DNA from: Beta vulgaris subsp. vulgaris
Taxonomy: Eukaryota > Streptophyta > Magnoliopsida > Caryophyllales > Amaranthaceae
Reading direction: 5' to 3'
Length of the DNA: 64,000 nt
NCBI RefSeq assembly: GCF_026745355.1
Contig: NC_079202.1
Coordinates: forward strand, 45,258,673 to 45,322,672
The position numbers and the translations under genes were made by a program. Under the pieces are notes generated by a model, which had not been told where the DNA came from, did not search any database, and saw only the letters and a program-made list of their open reading frames with translations. Positions 33,601 through 46,410 of the stretch are shown piece after piece. Numbering within the stretch: the first letter of the stretch is position 1; the number at the start of each line of letters is the position of its first letter.

Positions 33601-36600
33601 TACACCGCCTCCTTTACGCTGCTCCATTGACTAGTCCACCTCCACCACAATACAACCTTATCACTACCATTACCACCACCAATGAACATTAAATTGTCAA
33701 CAAATCTTCCGTTTTTTCATTCAAGCATCTACCTTCCTCATCTGTAGTATATTCTCCCTACCATGGAGCGCACCCACCACCCTAACAAAAACTTTCCAAC
33801 CAAAACATATCAACAAATCCAATCCAACCACCAACAAGACCGAATCGATCTTACTGTGCAATAATAAAGGTAGTAGATAATTTTATGGACTTCAATAGTA
33901 AAAGTAGCGTTTGAAAAAAAAAAAATCTTAAATCTAAAGTACAAAGAAATAAATTTTGATCCAATACAACTTCCACCAAACTTCTAAACTTGGCTTCTTA
34001 GAAAGTGTCAAAAGTTTGATTAGTTCGCTTCGTTCTTTGCCCCAGAATTATTACCACCATATGGTGCTTGGACCAAGCAGTTATTGATCGGTTATGCTTT
34101 TGTTGGTGACTTCATCAATTCTTGTATATTCGTCAGCACTTGGTGCTTCGCTGATATTGTCGTCTGAGAGGCTCAGAAAGAGAGGTGCCAAGGGTGTCTT
34201 CGAAGAAGAAGCTAAGGTTGGCTTTATTTAAGAGGGAAGGGAAATGGAAGGTGAGAGGAAGCTATTTTGTGTCAAGGAAGGAAAATGGATATTGAGAGGG
34301 GGTTGGGGAGGCTGACTAGGTGGGAAGGGATAAGGTTACACTGGTAGAAGGGGATATTAGAGAGGAGAGTGCAGGGGGGTAATTGAAGTTAAAACTAGGT
34401 AACATGAAGTTGTGTAGGAAGGGTATAAACTAGATAGTTTTTTTTTTTTTGTTATTTATTATAAGTTTTAATTCGCCAAAATCAGGAAAAGAAACTGTGT
34501 GCAGATCAAAAAGAAGCCCTTAGGCTGGTGTATATTTAATTATTAAGAATAAATGGAGGAATATATGGGGTGTAAGGACTTTGGAATATGATTTAGGTTA
34601 CCATCTCTAATAATTGGTGACTAGAATAGCAGCATCATTCTGCTGCATAGTTGGTAGTCTGGTTGATTCCATCTTGTCAGACTTTTGTTAAATTTACAAA
34701 GGGATCTACCTTAACAGCTTTTGAATTGTATGTTAAATGCCTATGTCCTATCCTTTTGCAATTAGATGAGCCAAATTTAAATCCATTTTGGCCATTATCT
34801 CTGAAAGCAAGTCTGTTTTTCTACCTAAATCCGTCTTTACAAGCAAAGTGTTGTGTTAGATGAGGAAGCCAAGACATATTCCTTGTGAGGCAAGAATTCA
34901 GTATAGCTCTCAGCATAGGACCACCTATACTAGTAGGTAACTGTTCTTGTTTTACTTACCTCCTCTTGCAAAGGAAATTTGTTCTTCTGATCAAAAGGTT
35001 GATAAATGTCGAGATTTCATAATAAATAAAATACTATAAAATAAAAGATCGTTGTCTAAATCTTGCCTCATAATGGGTCGAGATCATGATGTTTCTTGAA
35101 TGTGAAATGTATTCTTTGTTTAAAGTATCATATGACTGAGAGCTCCACATTGTCCTAGTTGTTTTTCTGTTTGAATCGGTGGAACTTATATATCTTCAAA
35201 TGTTATTGGAGGTTCACCTTTCTTTCGAGATGATACAAGATTGCGGGCTCTTCGCTTCTTGGACCACATGCTTGTAAGAACTACCTGTTTTTTTCCCTCA
35301 GCTTTGAAGGGTTTTCCTTTATCAGCATAAGATAATTGAAGAAAATGGTTCGTTATGTAGGAACGAGATAACATGCAAAAGTCCGAGTTCTTGAAAGCTT
35401 TGTCGGATATGTGGAAGGATTTTGATTCAAGAGTGTTGCGGTATAAGGTTTGACTCTCTTTACTGTTGCTATATCTTTTTCATACCCTACCTCCCACTGT
35501 ATTCATGGAGGGGGCTGTGCACTTAGGAATTTCCCAACTGTGTAATTACTTCCTTGCTGAGCTGAGTCTCCTGGTTTATGCGCCCCTTGCTCACTAAATT
35601 CTCAGTGGACAAGTGTTTGCTGACCATATTTTAGCCCCATAAAAGCTCCATTAATATTTGATGGACACGTGCTAGGTTATACTTCTTATACTAACAAGAC
35701 AGCAATTGCGGTGTAAAGAGTAAACCTCCTAGACTGTAGAAAGAATTAATCGTGGTGAAAGCTCTATAGTTGTAAGTGTCCTCTTTCCCTATTTTGGTTT
35801 GTAAGTTCTATCTTTTACTCCCTCCGTTACAAGATATATAATCCATTTCGGAGGTCTCAAAATAATAAATACTTCTCTGTTTTTTCACTTGCAACGTCTG
35901 GGTTTGCAGAAGGACCAAGGAGAGGAGAGAGATGGAGAGAGATAAAAAGAGAATCCTATATGCTCGGAGAGAGAAGAAGAGAACATATCTATATTATATA
36001 TGGGAACTCTTGACCTTTTGGTGTCCACCCTATTTACCCAAAATACCCCTAACAACCAAACAAAATTACTAATTGCATTCTCTCATTCTTTTTAAAAGGG
36101 GAAAAGGATCCCTACAACTGTAAAGCAGTTACATCTTACATATGCACCAGTTTAAACATAAAATAGAACAATATTACTTAAATGACAATTAAATTAAAAA
36201 CTTCCACAAATTCACTTACATAAGATGTCACGCACGCATCGCGTGCAACATACTAGTTGTCCCAAACAGAAACGTTGCAAGTAATAGAGAATTGCCAAAA
36301 GTGGGAAATGTTGCAAGTGAAAAAAAAAACACACGGAGGAAGTATATTTATGGTGGGGACCACATCACAACTAACTTCTATTTTGTCTATTTAAATTAAT
36401 ATAAAATGACCCTCTATTCTCCATCACATCTACTCTTTCCCTCTCTTCTTGATTATAAAGTACTCATTGTATTCGATCATATCTACTCTTTCTCTTTTCT
36501 CAATAATATAGTACTCACTATCTCAATCACCTCCAATTTATAATCCCAAAATCTTCCTACTGGCACACCTTATACCCCCTCTTCTATTTCTTTGCCAAAA

Positions 36601-39600
36601 GAAAATGAATAATGTCTGTTTGGTCTGGAATATATCTGTTTTAACGATGCAGAATATACACAGAGCCGTCTAGGACAATTTCGGGGCCCTGTGCCAATCA
36701 AACATGGGCACCATGGGGATATAGAAAGGATCTACAATCCTATTTTTTTTAATAACTAAATTAAATTTTTGATTAAGAATGGTTGAAAAATTATCAACTT
36801 TCTTAAATACTTCAATGTTATTTTCATTTTCAGGAAGGAGACACCTTAGATATAACAAAATAGTAAATATATACCAAACATAAAACTAAAATAAGCTATG
36901 ATATATGAGAAAAGTAAATAGATTAGGGGCTTAGGGGTAAATTTTGGACTAACAAACGTCAAAACTTTTTTTTCATCTAATAAACACATGGCAACAAAAT
37001 ATATAGGTGGGGCCCGTTAAAATTGGGGGCCCTGAGCTCTGAATATACAATTGTCTTCCTGACTTCCAGAGATTTGAATGTGTTTATAAGTAAATGGAAA
37101 ACCATCAATGATCATCAGGTTGATTATATAACAGTAAATATAAATGTGTCCATGTTGCTGTGAGGGAAAAGGCGTCTATATTCCTACGTTATAATATAAA
37201 TCTATTTCTCGGTGGAGAAAGGGAAGAAATTCATCTGCATGTACGTTTCTTTTTAAGTTTGGTATTGGGGAGGTTCTGGGGGTGGATAATGTACTATATG
37301 AACTAGTGAAATACATTAACAGTTCGATTCTGGTGGCTGAGAACATATTCCCAATGCATTGACAGGTCTTTCTTCACCTTGATAATTTTTTTTTGATAAT
37401 TACATCATGCTCAATGAGAAAGCTGCATTAAGCTTTTAATTGAATTTCCATTTTCAGTCTCTGATAGCTATAGACTTCATTTTAACCTACTATTTGCAGC
37501 TTGGTGTCATGTAATGGGTTGGTTTTGGGGGAGGGGCAATATGGGTAGTACAATTTAATTAGGTTGGCTTGGGGAGTGAATAAGCTAATAGCTGTATAAA
37601 TAGAGGGAACTAGTGTTAGGAGAGGGCATGAAGAAAATATTGGAGAGTTCCTGGGAGATTAACCCACTGATTTTCAGTTTCAGTCCAACAAAAAAGAAAA
37701 AAAGAAAGAAGCTGTAAAAACAGAGAAGTTTGCTGAAGATTTGAAAGAGATAATCAGAAAGGGTTTCGAAAAATTTCAACAAGACCTCCAACAAGGCCTC
37801 AAGAAAATAATCAGTGATGCTTTGTCTCCACCTAAAACGGAGCTGAATCCTATTCGAAAGGAGATGGAGGAAGAAAACCAAGTGGAAGAAGAGGAGTATA
37901 CATATCTGAAGAAAAGTGGATCTAGAATATCCACTGTTCATCATCCCACCAAATGGAAGAGGATCTGGAAAAGACGCCAACATGCTGTGGAGTTGGTGGT
38001 TCCAACATTTTGTAGTTAGATTTAGCGACATTGTTCAATGTGGTTTTTCCGACCGAATGTCTGTTGGGTTTCCTAGAGGAGTTCGTGGAGCTTTTGAAAG
38101 ATGGCAAATCTGGTGGTAGAGTTCCTGGTGTCGCAGGTGAACTGACGAAAGAAGTTTTTGAGCGAGGAGGTGCCTTAAGTGCAGGATCCGGTGGGGGTCC
38201 GGGTATCTTCACCGGCGGTAAGCCTAGTGGGGAAAGATGGTGGCGAACGTTAGGTCAATTGCCGCATAGAATTCCAATTTCTAAGGATGGAAAATGGAAG
38301 AAGCTCCAAGGACTTTGTCAATGCCAATAGCGATATCTTGGAAGATGCTAGTAGGGGCTTTTTCTGTAGAAGTCCTAACAGTAACTGACAGCACAGCCAA
38401 AAGGAATATGCTTTATTCTTTCCGTCAGAAAGCAAACCCTACTTTAATGAATGAGACAAGGTTTGAAATTGGGCCTCTTCATTTCAAACCATCCATTGTT
38501 CCATTTATGATGACATATTTTCTAATTGGTTCACTAATTCTAAACCCACTTCACCATTAATTTAAAAACCCATTTCCTCTGTTCTTCCCAGTGCCACCCT
38601 TTTTCAATCCTCGAGCCCACTACAAGGAAAAGAGAGAGGGCATGAATTTGATTTTACTAAGTCCAAGCCCAATCTCTCCTCCTGTTTTTCCATCTGTTAT
38701 TGGTCCCTTGAACCCAAACTGTCACCATATTGCAAACCGAATTTCGAGAACCTTGCATCTAAAACTAAACTCACCAGTTTCAAACACAAACCACCCAGCT
38801 CACCTCTCCATCTCCAAAGTCAGATATTACTCCACAGTCCACAATTACCTTCTCAATCTTACCAACTCACAACCTTCCAATCCCAAGTCGCACAACACTA
38901 CTTCCACTGAAACCTTGCTGCCACATCATAACAACATCACAGATAATCTCTTCTTCGCTGCACCACCAGACTAAATACAAAGACCTACCAACATGGTGTC
39001 AAACCAAGGCCGCATCGTATCGTAACGCCCGTGTCGTAAAGGTTTTCAAATCTACCGAACCGATATTACCCGCATCGCAAAGGTGTAAAAAAAAAGGCGT
39101 TTGAGGTGGGTTCTAGAGATATCTCATGGTTTGAGCCGATGTTTGGCGATACGGCAACCAAGTCATCCCTGTTCCCACATCACCGTGACCGTTATTGCAA
39201 TCGTGACCGAAACCGAATTTTCGAACTATGCTTACCAATGAGGAGATTAAGTGCCAACGGAAGCTGGACATCAATGTTCAAAAGGCCAATGTCAAGTACT
39301 GCGTAGGACTGAAATTCAGTGCCAATTACTATCCACCTTGAAGACAAGGTGGAAGTTTGGGCTGCCAGTATTGTAATGGATTGGTTTAGGGGGAGGGGTA
39401 ATATGGGTAGTACAATATAATTAGGTTGGCTTGGGGAGTAAGAAAGTAAATGGCTCTATGGATAGAGGGAATTAGTGTTAGGAGAGGGAGGGTATGAAGA
39501 AAATATTGGAGAGTTCAGTTTTAGTTAGCTTGAGAGTTTGACCAAGTCACTCGAGAACTTGGCAAATCTATCTTTAGTTTATGTAATTTTCATATTATCA

Positions 39601-42600
39601 ATCAAAAATCATCTTCTTCCTTTATTTTACTGCCCAAATTTATCAGTTCATTACATATTATCAAGCTGACTTCTCATGCTTTGCACATCATTGAGAGTCT
39701 GCTGAACCTTTGTACTGTGTTCCATGCAGGTCCTTCCACCTCTTTGCGCTGAACTTCGAAATGTGGTAATGCAATCAATGATATTGCCGATGGTCTTGAC
39801 GATAGCAGAGTCCCAGGTATAGTCATTATTTATTGACTTTTGGCTTCAAAAGCACAATTTTAACAGATTTAACCATGCTATATATTGTTTTCATTGATGT
39901 TATTGCTTTTGCATAGAAATATATGTTGGCAATCTTTTGAGTTCTGAAAGCATTTTTTACCGAATATGTTTCATTATCCTGCAATATGCGAGTAAATATT
40001 TTATGCCTTCAGACCCTTGCCTTGTGGCAAGTCATTCTATGATTTGGTATTGGTTAGATTGCCAGGAAGTTTTCGAGGTGGCTTCTAGAATTGGAATTGC
40101 AGCATATGTGGTGTTACAATTATGCAATTGTTGTTGTAGACTGGTGTCTTAATGGTCTGTATGGTGGCAAGGATTCGGAGTGACTTATAATACATGCTTC
40201 TATAGTTATGGGTATATTTTGCCTGTCATTTCATGGAGAGTTAAGAGGGTATTTATGTCTTAAATTGCTGTTTTCTCTGTCTTTTAACTGGAGATACCAC
40301 ACAAATATAATTATTTTAACTGTAATGCAGGACAAACAAGAATTTGAGCTATCAACCTTGCCAGCTCTTGTACCAGTCTTGAGCTCTGCTTCAGGTGAAA
40401 CGCTGTTGCTGCTTGTGAAGCATGCTGAGCTAATAATAAACAAGGTAGGCTGCCTAATGTCTTTCTTGGTCTTTTTACTTCAGAATCTGCTATCTAGATG
40501 CTTACGAGGGTACTTCCTTTTTTCCTTTTCCTTGATATTCCATCTCTATTGTAAAATGGAGCCAGAACCCTATCTGTTTTTTCTAGTTATATGAAAATGT
40601 GCTTCTCCTAGGATAAAAGGGATATGCACGGGTTAGAGAATGGGAAAGGTACCTTGAGCCTGAAAGTTGATATTCTTTCTTTACATGGAAGCATAACTAG
40701 AAATTGCCACATTTTCGTGTAAGACAACTCTAAGGTAGCTCACTAACATATCTCCACTTAAGTAGTATATAGTAAAAAATAACTTCTGCTCTGCATTCTA
40801 GAAGCTCTAAAAAGCATGGGTTTCAATAGCATGTCCCCTGATCTCAATGGCTACCCATTAAGTTTCTTAGTTTCTGGGTGTTTGATATACAGAATGAAGA
40901 GTGGAAATGAGGATTTGGATCGGGGATTGGGAATATATTGGATGATTTCCAGTTTTGTGTCTGCTTGTCAGGCATGTGCTTGGAACAGTTTGGGAGTAAA
41001 TTAATAAATAATATTGTCCTTCATTTATACCCTTCCTCTCCCTTCGTCTTTAATCAATATGATAATATTGTCTAATTGGCTTCTTCTCGACCCATGTGTT
41101 AGTATATCCTGTTGGTCAATAAGTGCGAATTAGAAGCTGTTATTGGGAAGTGGGAATATTAATTGGTGAAGTTCTTACTAATTCACCCCATATGGTTTGT
41201 GGGATCTTATATATTGGAGTAACTGGGTTTTTCAGATGATGTTTTTACTAAATTATCCTTGACTAGTACCGAATCTTTCAAGGGGAGAAATGATCACAAG
41301 CATCACATGTGCGCCTTTTTTTCTTTCTTGAATACATTCTCACTCCTCTCTCCTCCGTCCCATCGCCTGTACCAGAAGCAACGAGATCTCCTATACTAAC
41401 TATAGTCATAGTTGTCACCAGCCTGATCGCAACAATTTCAGTTGACCATTGCACCCATGCACCAATCTCCATTTGGATCGAGAGTTTATTCTCATTCTCT
41501 CCCCCCCCCCCCCCACCAAGTTGCAGTCATAATGCTGTAGCCACTTAGCACCCCATTATGCTGGCTGGATCCCTTAACCTAACATCTATTTCCCACAGCA
41601 TAATCTATGAACCACCTATAATAGTTTGTCCCATCATAAGCCATGATGTGAGAGGGATCAAGATTGAGGAAGAGGGGGGGGGGGCTATTCTCTTTCCATC
41701 TGGATAATGAACTGGTGGGTTATATCCAATTCCAAACAAATATCTTTTCAATAAAACTAAGGTTGTGTTTGGGAACATGGATTTCATTTCAATTCTAGAA
41801 TTTCAATTCTAGAATTGTAAATCCCCACATTCAACTCCAAATGATTTGTTTGGGAAAAATTAGGAATTTCAAATGCATAATTTGAACATGTTTGTAATGG
41901 TATTGTTAATGGTGGGAGAGATAAGAAGAGGGAGAGCACGGAATTAAAACTCTCCCGTTCCGTTACAGAACGGCCGTTCTGTAACGGATTTTGGATTTGC
42001 CGTTCCGCGAAATCCCGTTACGGAACGCCATAATAAAATTCACATACTTCTCGCCGCGTTGTCCGTTCCGTAACGCGAACTCGCCGCGTTAGAACGCTTT
42101 TATCCCCGTTACATCCGTTTTTTTCAAACATTGGCGAAATTCTTTCTATGATTTAATTATATAGTTGATGAAACATGATATTCTATTAGATTTGATTATA
42201 TTATGTTGTAATAATGTTTCATAAACTAAAAAATGCAAATAAAGTTGAAACATATTTATGTGAATTTTTTTAAAAAATTCACGCCGCGTTAGCCGCGAAA
42301 CGTTCTATTTGCCCGTTACAAGCCGTTCCCGCGAAAACGTGATCGTTCCCGCGAACGCGACCTCTTTTTTTTTCCCTGAGGGAGAGTGATGAGAGATGTT
42401 TGTAATGGTATTGTTAATGGTGGGAGAGAGAAGAAGGGGGAGAGTGATGAGAGAGGAGATAGAAATAAATTGACACTTATTTTGGATTTGAAGTGACATA
42501 TGTTTTGGTTGGATTTCAAATTCTCCAATTATGCCTTACGTCTTATGAGTCTTGGATTTGGGTCAAATACAATTCCAAATTCTTAGATGATCCAAACAAG

Positions 42601-45600
42601 TGATTTGGCCCAATTCCAGAATTTTAAATGAAATTCCAGAATCCAAACAGGCCATAAAACCTTTTGTACTTAAATTGCCATTCCCACATCTCTAGAGACC
42701 CTTCTAGGTGATGATTTGTTTTTTATGCTTTGATGCCGTGTGGGAGTTGTGAAGTGGTGATAGAGGGTTCCTTGTGTCAGTAGATATTCCTAACCACATA
42801 ATGTGGAATGTGTATCATTTGCTGCCAAAGCTTGTTGTATAGATACATAGGACTATATATTATAAATTGAAACTTTCTTTGTTTATAGTGTGCTTGTCCT
42901 AGGTTTGACTTAAATTCTGTAAATTAAATGTATACCTTACAGAATCCCCCTATATTCCAAATTACCCACTATCTATGAGACGATGTAGTGCTATGCTTGA
43001 TGCTTAAATGAATGAAAGATAGCCATCCATTTCCTAACCATTAATATCCTGAATTGAAACATGTCAAGGGAGGGAGTATTACTCAGGAACATATGGAGGT
43101 TTGAATTTACTGATTTAGAACTAGGTGAGACAAGAACAAATCTAGTGGTATCAATGCCAAATCTCACAAATAAAAAGCTAACAGCAGAGGTTGGTGTGTA
43201 TTATGCACACTGCCTTGACATTAAACCAAGCATTATGAGATTCACCTGCGACCTCATGGTTGGGGGGCTAGATTCTCATCAAGCCCAAGTTTTTTTTTTT
43301 CTTTCTGGTAAAACTTCCAGTTATCATTTAAAATGACTGAGGCTTCCTTTTGAGTTGGGTATTGTATAGCATTTTCTTCTTAATCTTCCCCCCACCTCAT
43401 GCACAAGTTTGGGTATTTTTCTGTCTGGGTAAAACGGCCAGTTACTATTTAAAATGACTGAGGCCTTGTGGGTTGGGTATTGAATAGCATTTTCTTCTTT
43501 ATCTTCCCCCCACCTTACTGGGCTTGTGTCATGTGTGGCCATTACTTCTAAAATAAATGAAAGGAAATGTAAGAAGTAAGCATTATACCTCCCTAGATAG
43601 CAACTGTCAGATGTCAATGGTGTCTGCTGGTTTCATGTTCCCTCTTGTATTATAATTGTAGTTGTGGTGGTAGTGGTACTAAGTTTTTATTTCTGAATCT
43701 TGAGGAAATAGACTATGACAATTGGTCTACATGCCTCGGATTTTGAATTTTCTTTCTTGTGCTGTGATACAAGTTTGCCTAATCTGCAGTTCTATGGTGT
43801 TGCTGCTAACTTCTTCTTTTGTTTTTTCTATTCAGTGTAGTCATGAAGATTTAGTCTCGCGTGTGCTTCCCATGCTTGTTCGTGGTTATGATGATGCTGA
43901 TCCCCGCATACAAGAGGAAGTTCTGAAAAGAACAGTTTCTCTTACAAAGCTTCTGGATCCTCAGGTTTGGCCTGTGTTCTTTTAATTTTCATGTCCCTGT
44001 CCTTTGATAATTTTAAGGGGAAAGAAGTTAATTAGAGGAAGGCACTTATCTTTGATTCCTATTGTTGCAGTTGGTGAAACAAGCAATAGTTACTCGTGTA
44101 CATGGCCTGGCTCTTAAGACCACTGTTGCTGCAGTAAGTAACTACGTCATCTGTATCATATCTTCTCTGTTTTATTGAAATTAGATTTATAGAGGCTGAT
44201 TTTGTATCTAACTGTTGCTTGGGACGACATTAATGGATGCTGGATGTCTGAGAGATAGGTAGTCTATGATGAGTTTATTTTTTCTAATTTTTTGGGGGTT
44301 TTTTTTATTGAAGCTGTGGCAGCTAATAAGAGTACTGCATGTCGTTTGTTGGCTTAGGGGGGAAATGAAGTTTTGCAGGATATACTTTGAACCTGAAAAT
44401 ATGACCTCTTTTTTTATTATATAATTAGAAGATAGCTCATCCTCTACTATTGCATAGTGGTCATTTGAAGCTCCCAGTAATGTTATTGAACATGGCCGAT
44501 TGCACTTTCTGTTTGCACTATGATTTCTGGCTATTGCAAGTGTACTTTCATCAATGATTTGAAAAATTATGATCAACCTCCTCCCCCCCTTCCTATTAAC
44601 ACAAATATAAATTCTTAGCGCGCTGCCTTAATCTATTAATGATAATCCAATCCTTTGTTGGCACGCGCCAATCCCTTCTGAGCTTGGTTGGAAAATTCCA
44701 GCTGTGGATCTTACCTCTGCACTTGTTTGAGAGAAATAATAATTTCTCTGTGACAATGGCATCCCCATTGTTTGCCTTCAATTTTTTATAAGAAAATATC
44801 TTACATATTGAGCAGCACTAAAAAATGCTCCAGGCAGAGCAAGTACTTGTATGACAATAATTCCATTGCAACCAGATTGTAATACAGCATGGCTTGATAA
44901 TCTTCAAAATGATATGAGATATTGTGGCAGATAATTTCTCAAGTATTTGTGATGGTCATTTCATATTTGGGAAGCATGTCATTATATCTGCTGAATTTTG
45001 TGTCTCATCGCAGGTGAGAGTCAATGCTTTGTTATGCTTAGGGGAGTTGATTCATACACTGGACAAAAAGTCTGTTGTAGAAGTATTGCAAACAATTCAA
45101 CGTTGCACAGCTGTTGATCGTTCACAGCCAACTCTTATGTGTACCCTTTCGGTTGCTAGCTCTATCTTGAAGCAGGTGGAGTTTTGTATTATTGTCGATT
45201 TGAGATGCTTTATGTTTGATAAATTCATTTTAGAAGTTGCAATTTTTTAACTTCGATATCTTCTGTTATCTTCAGTATGGAGCAGAATTTGTCGCAGAAC
45301 ATGTTCTTCCTCTACTCACTCCTCTTCTAATAGCTCAGCAATTGAATGTTCAGCAGTTTGCAAAGTATATGGCCTTTGTTAAGGACATTTTAAGGTAATA
45401 AGATAATCTTCTCTTTTATTGTGCTATGTACACCTATTTGGAAGGGCCAACGGGAATGGATTTTTATTTGTTTGCTATATTGGATTGGTCTGAACAGGAA
45501 AATAGAAGAGAAAAGAGGAGTATCTGTGACAGAGTCTGGAATTCATGAGGTCAAATCATCTCCTGCACTAGGATCTATGATGGAACAGCCTCATGATATG

Positions 45601-46410
45601 AATGGAACACTCTCAGTATCAGCTGTAAAGAAGAGCCAGTCATGGGATGAAGACTGGCCTGCCACAAAGAAATTGGACACATCCAGCCAGTCTTATTCTA
45701 CAAATGTATCATCTTCTTTGAAGCCTGTTGATGAAAATCGATTGTCAAATGGTGCATCCATGCAATCCCATTCATCGCTACTACCCTCTGTTTCTGAATC
45801 ACAAATGATGAATTCTTGCCCATCAATTGATATTGAGTGGCCACCTCGTACATCTGGTGTAACTTCTCAAACTAGTAATAATGAGGTGCAAAATCAGAGA
45901 ACATCTACTGCAACGTTTGATGAAATCGATCCTTTTGCTGACTGGCCCCCTCGACCTAGTGTTTCTGGAACTTCAAACAATGGAATCTCAGGACTATCCA
46001 CTAACAAGTATGGGTCCGGTTCTAGCATGGGTTCCTCAAACAATACATCTTTCCCGAACAATGTCTCTAGTTGGGCTGTTGGTACTCCAAGTTCTATTGA
46101 GCCATCTAAACAGTATCAGGGAGGTTCAGGAATGAACAGCTGGGCTTTTGATAGTGGGCTAGGATCTGGGCAGCCTTTGGGTGTTGTGAATCAGAATCAA
46201 GGCAGTTTTAGTTCAGGGAATTCGAAAGATCTTGGTTCCATTTTCACATCTACCAAAACTGATCATACTGCTCTTAGGCTGGCTCCCCCACCTTCCAATG
46301 CTGTCGGTAGAGGGAGGGGAAGAGGCAGAGGAGCTCAAGGTCATTCTAGTGCGGGTTCAGGTGCACGTAAGACAGCATCTGAGCAGCCACCCCTTTTGGA
46401 TTTGCTTTAA
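30664..46410 (+). CDS. SCYL2: SCYL2-type pseudokinase, 14 exons, 919 residues
   Basis: Exons: 30664-31164, 31275-31379, 31556-31663, 31825-32007, 32992-33118, 35212-35273, 35361-35447, 39730-39816, 40331-40444, 43836-43964, 44071-44133, 45014-45175, 45276-45394, 45498-46410. All junctions are GT-AG and join without a frame break. The start [20 protein letters not shown] is the conserved plant SCYL2 N-terminus. A kinase-like domain (about 30-330) has lost catalysis: HRD is HRA (196-198) and DFG is GFG (216-218), while APE (257-259) remains. HEAT-type helices follow (about 345-600), then a low-complexity tail with DPF (760-762), a GR run (886-894) and a final LLDLL clathrin-box motif. SCYL2 proteins link clathrin and adaptors in trans-Golgi/endosome traffic. 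The length is close to the roughly 910 residues of known plant members. A possible AATAAA lies at 46802. Confidence 0.93.
35818..36342. mobile_element. Stowaway MITE split by a Helitron, SCYL2 intron 7
   Basis: It begins CTCCCTCCGTTACAAG and ends ACACGGAGGAAG (inverse CTTCCTCCGTGT), flanked by TA on both sides (35816-35817, 36343-36344). This is the Stowaway/Tc1-mariner MITE signature. Without the nested Helitron (269 bp) it is about 256 bp. Confidence 0.8.
35988..36256 (+). mobile_element. 269-bp nonautonomous Helitron nested in the Stowaway MITE
   Basis: It starts TCTATATTATATATGGG after an A, has a 3' hairpin ACGCACGCATCGCGTGC, then ACATACTAG before a T. All four Helitron hallmarks are present. 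Its start (..ATATTATATA..GGTGTCC) resembles sequences at about 18340 and 48098, so a Helitron family is implied. Confidence 0.85.
36661..37041. mobile_element. 381-bp hAT MITE, SCYL2 intron 7
   Basis: It begins CAGAGCCGTCTAGGACAATT and ends CCCTGAGCTCTG. The 8-bp duplication AATATACA flanks it exactly (36653-36660 and 37042-37049). The first 30 bases match the end of the large hAT elements at 55900-58936, with GCCGTCT..AATTT..GGGGCCCTGTG in common. It is probably a deletion derivative of that family. Confidence 0.9.
37510..39645 (+). mobile_element. nonautonomous LTR element in SCYL2 intron 7
   Basis: A 5' LTR part (37510-37650) and a 3' LTR (39372 to about 39645) both start TGTAATGG(G/A)TTGGTTT and stay alike through ggggaggggyaatatgggta to atattggagagttc. 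Just before the 3' LTR lies CACCTTGAAGACAAGGTGG, the usual last codons of gypsy polyproteins. The interior lacks reverse transcriptase and integrase. It carries a short lysine-rich frame (37741-38019, with [20 protein letters not shown]) and other unrecognised frames. The 5' LTR end and primer site seem deleted. Flanks TGTCA and GTTCA match only partly. Confidence 0.65.
41761..42654. mobile_element. MITE-like element with a CG-rich nested insertion, SCYL2 intron 9
   Basis: It starts GGTTGTGTTTGGGAACATGG and ends GAATCCAAACAGGCCA (inverse TGGCCTGTTTGGATTC), with TAA on both sides (41758-41760, 42655-42657). This fits PIF/Harbinger, although the TIRs are imperfect. A different, CG-rich segment (about 41936-42385) interrupts it, flanked by a 48-bp direct repeat (41888-41935 and 42396-42443, tgtttgtaatggtattgtta..). 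Confidence 0.6.
41960..41987. repeat. perfect 28-bp palindrome
   Basis: Two 14-base arms with no loop: CCGTTACAGAACGG followed by its own reverse complement. The surroundings (41950-42365) repeat related CGTTCCG/CGTTACG words. Confidence 0.9.
43303..43520. repeat. tandem duplication of about 115 bp in SCYL2 intron 9
   Basis: Both units contain ctggtaaaac or ctgggtaaaac, aaaatgactgagg, gttgggtattg and atcttccccccacct in order, with roughly 90% similarity by eye. Confidence 0.75.

Noticed and set aside
38591..38974. 127-codon frame in SCYL2 intron 7
   Set aside because: No domain is recognised and it lies within the nonautonomous LTR element; not called as a gene.
43061..43336. 91-codon frame in SCYL2 intron 9
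   Set aside because: Intronic, with no homology recognised, ending in a T-rich tract and tandem duplication.
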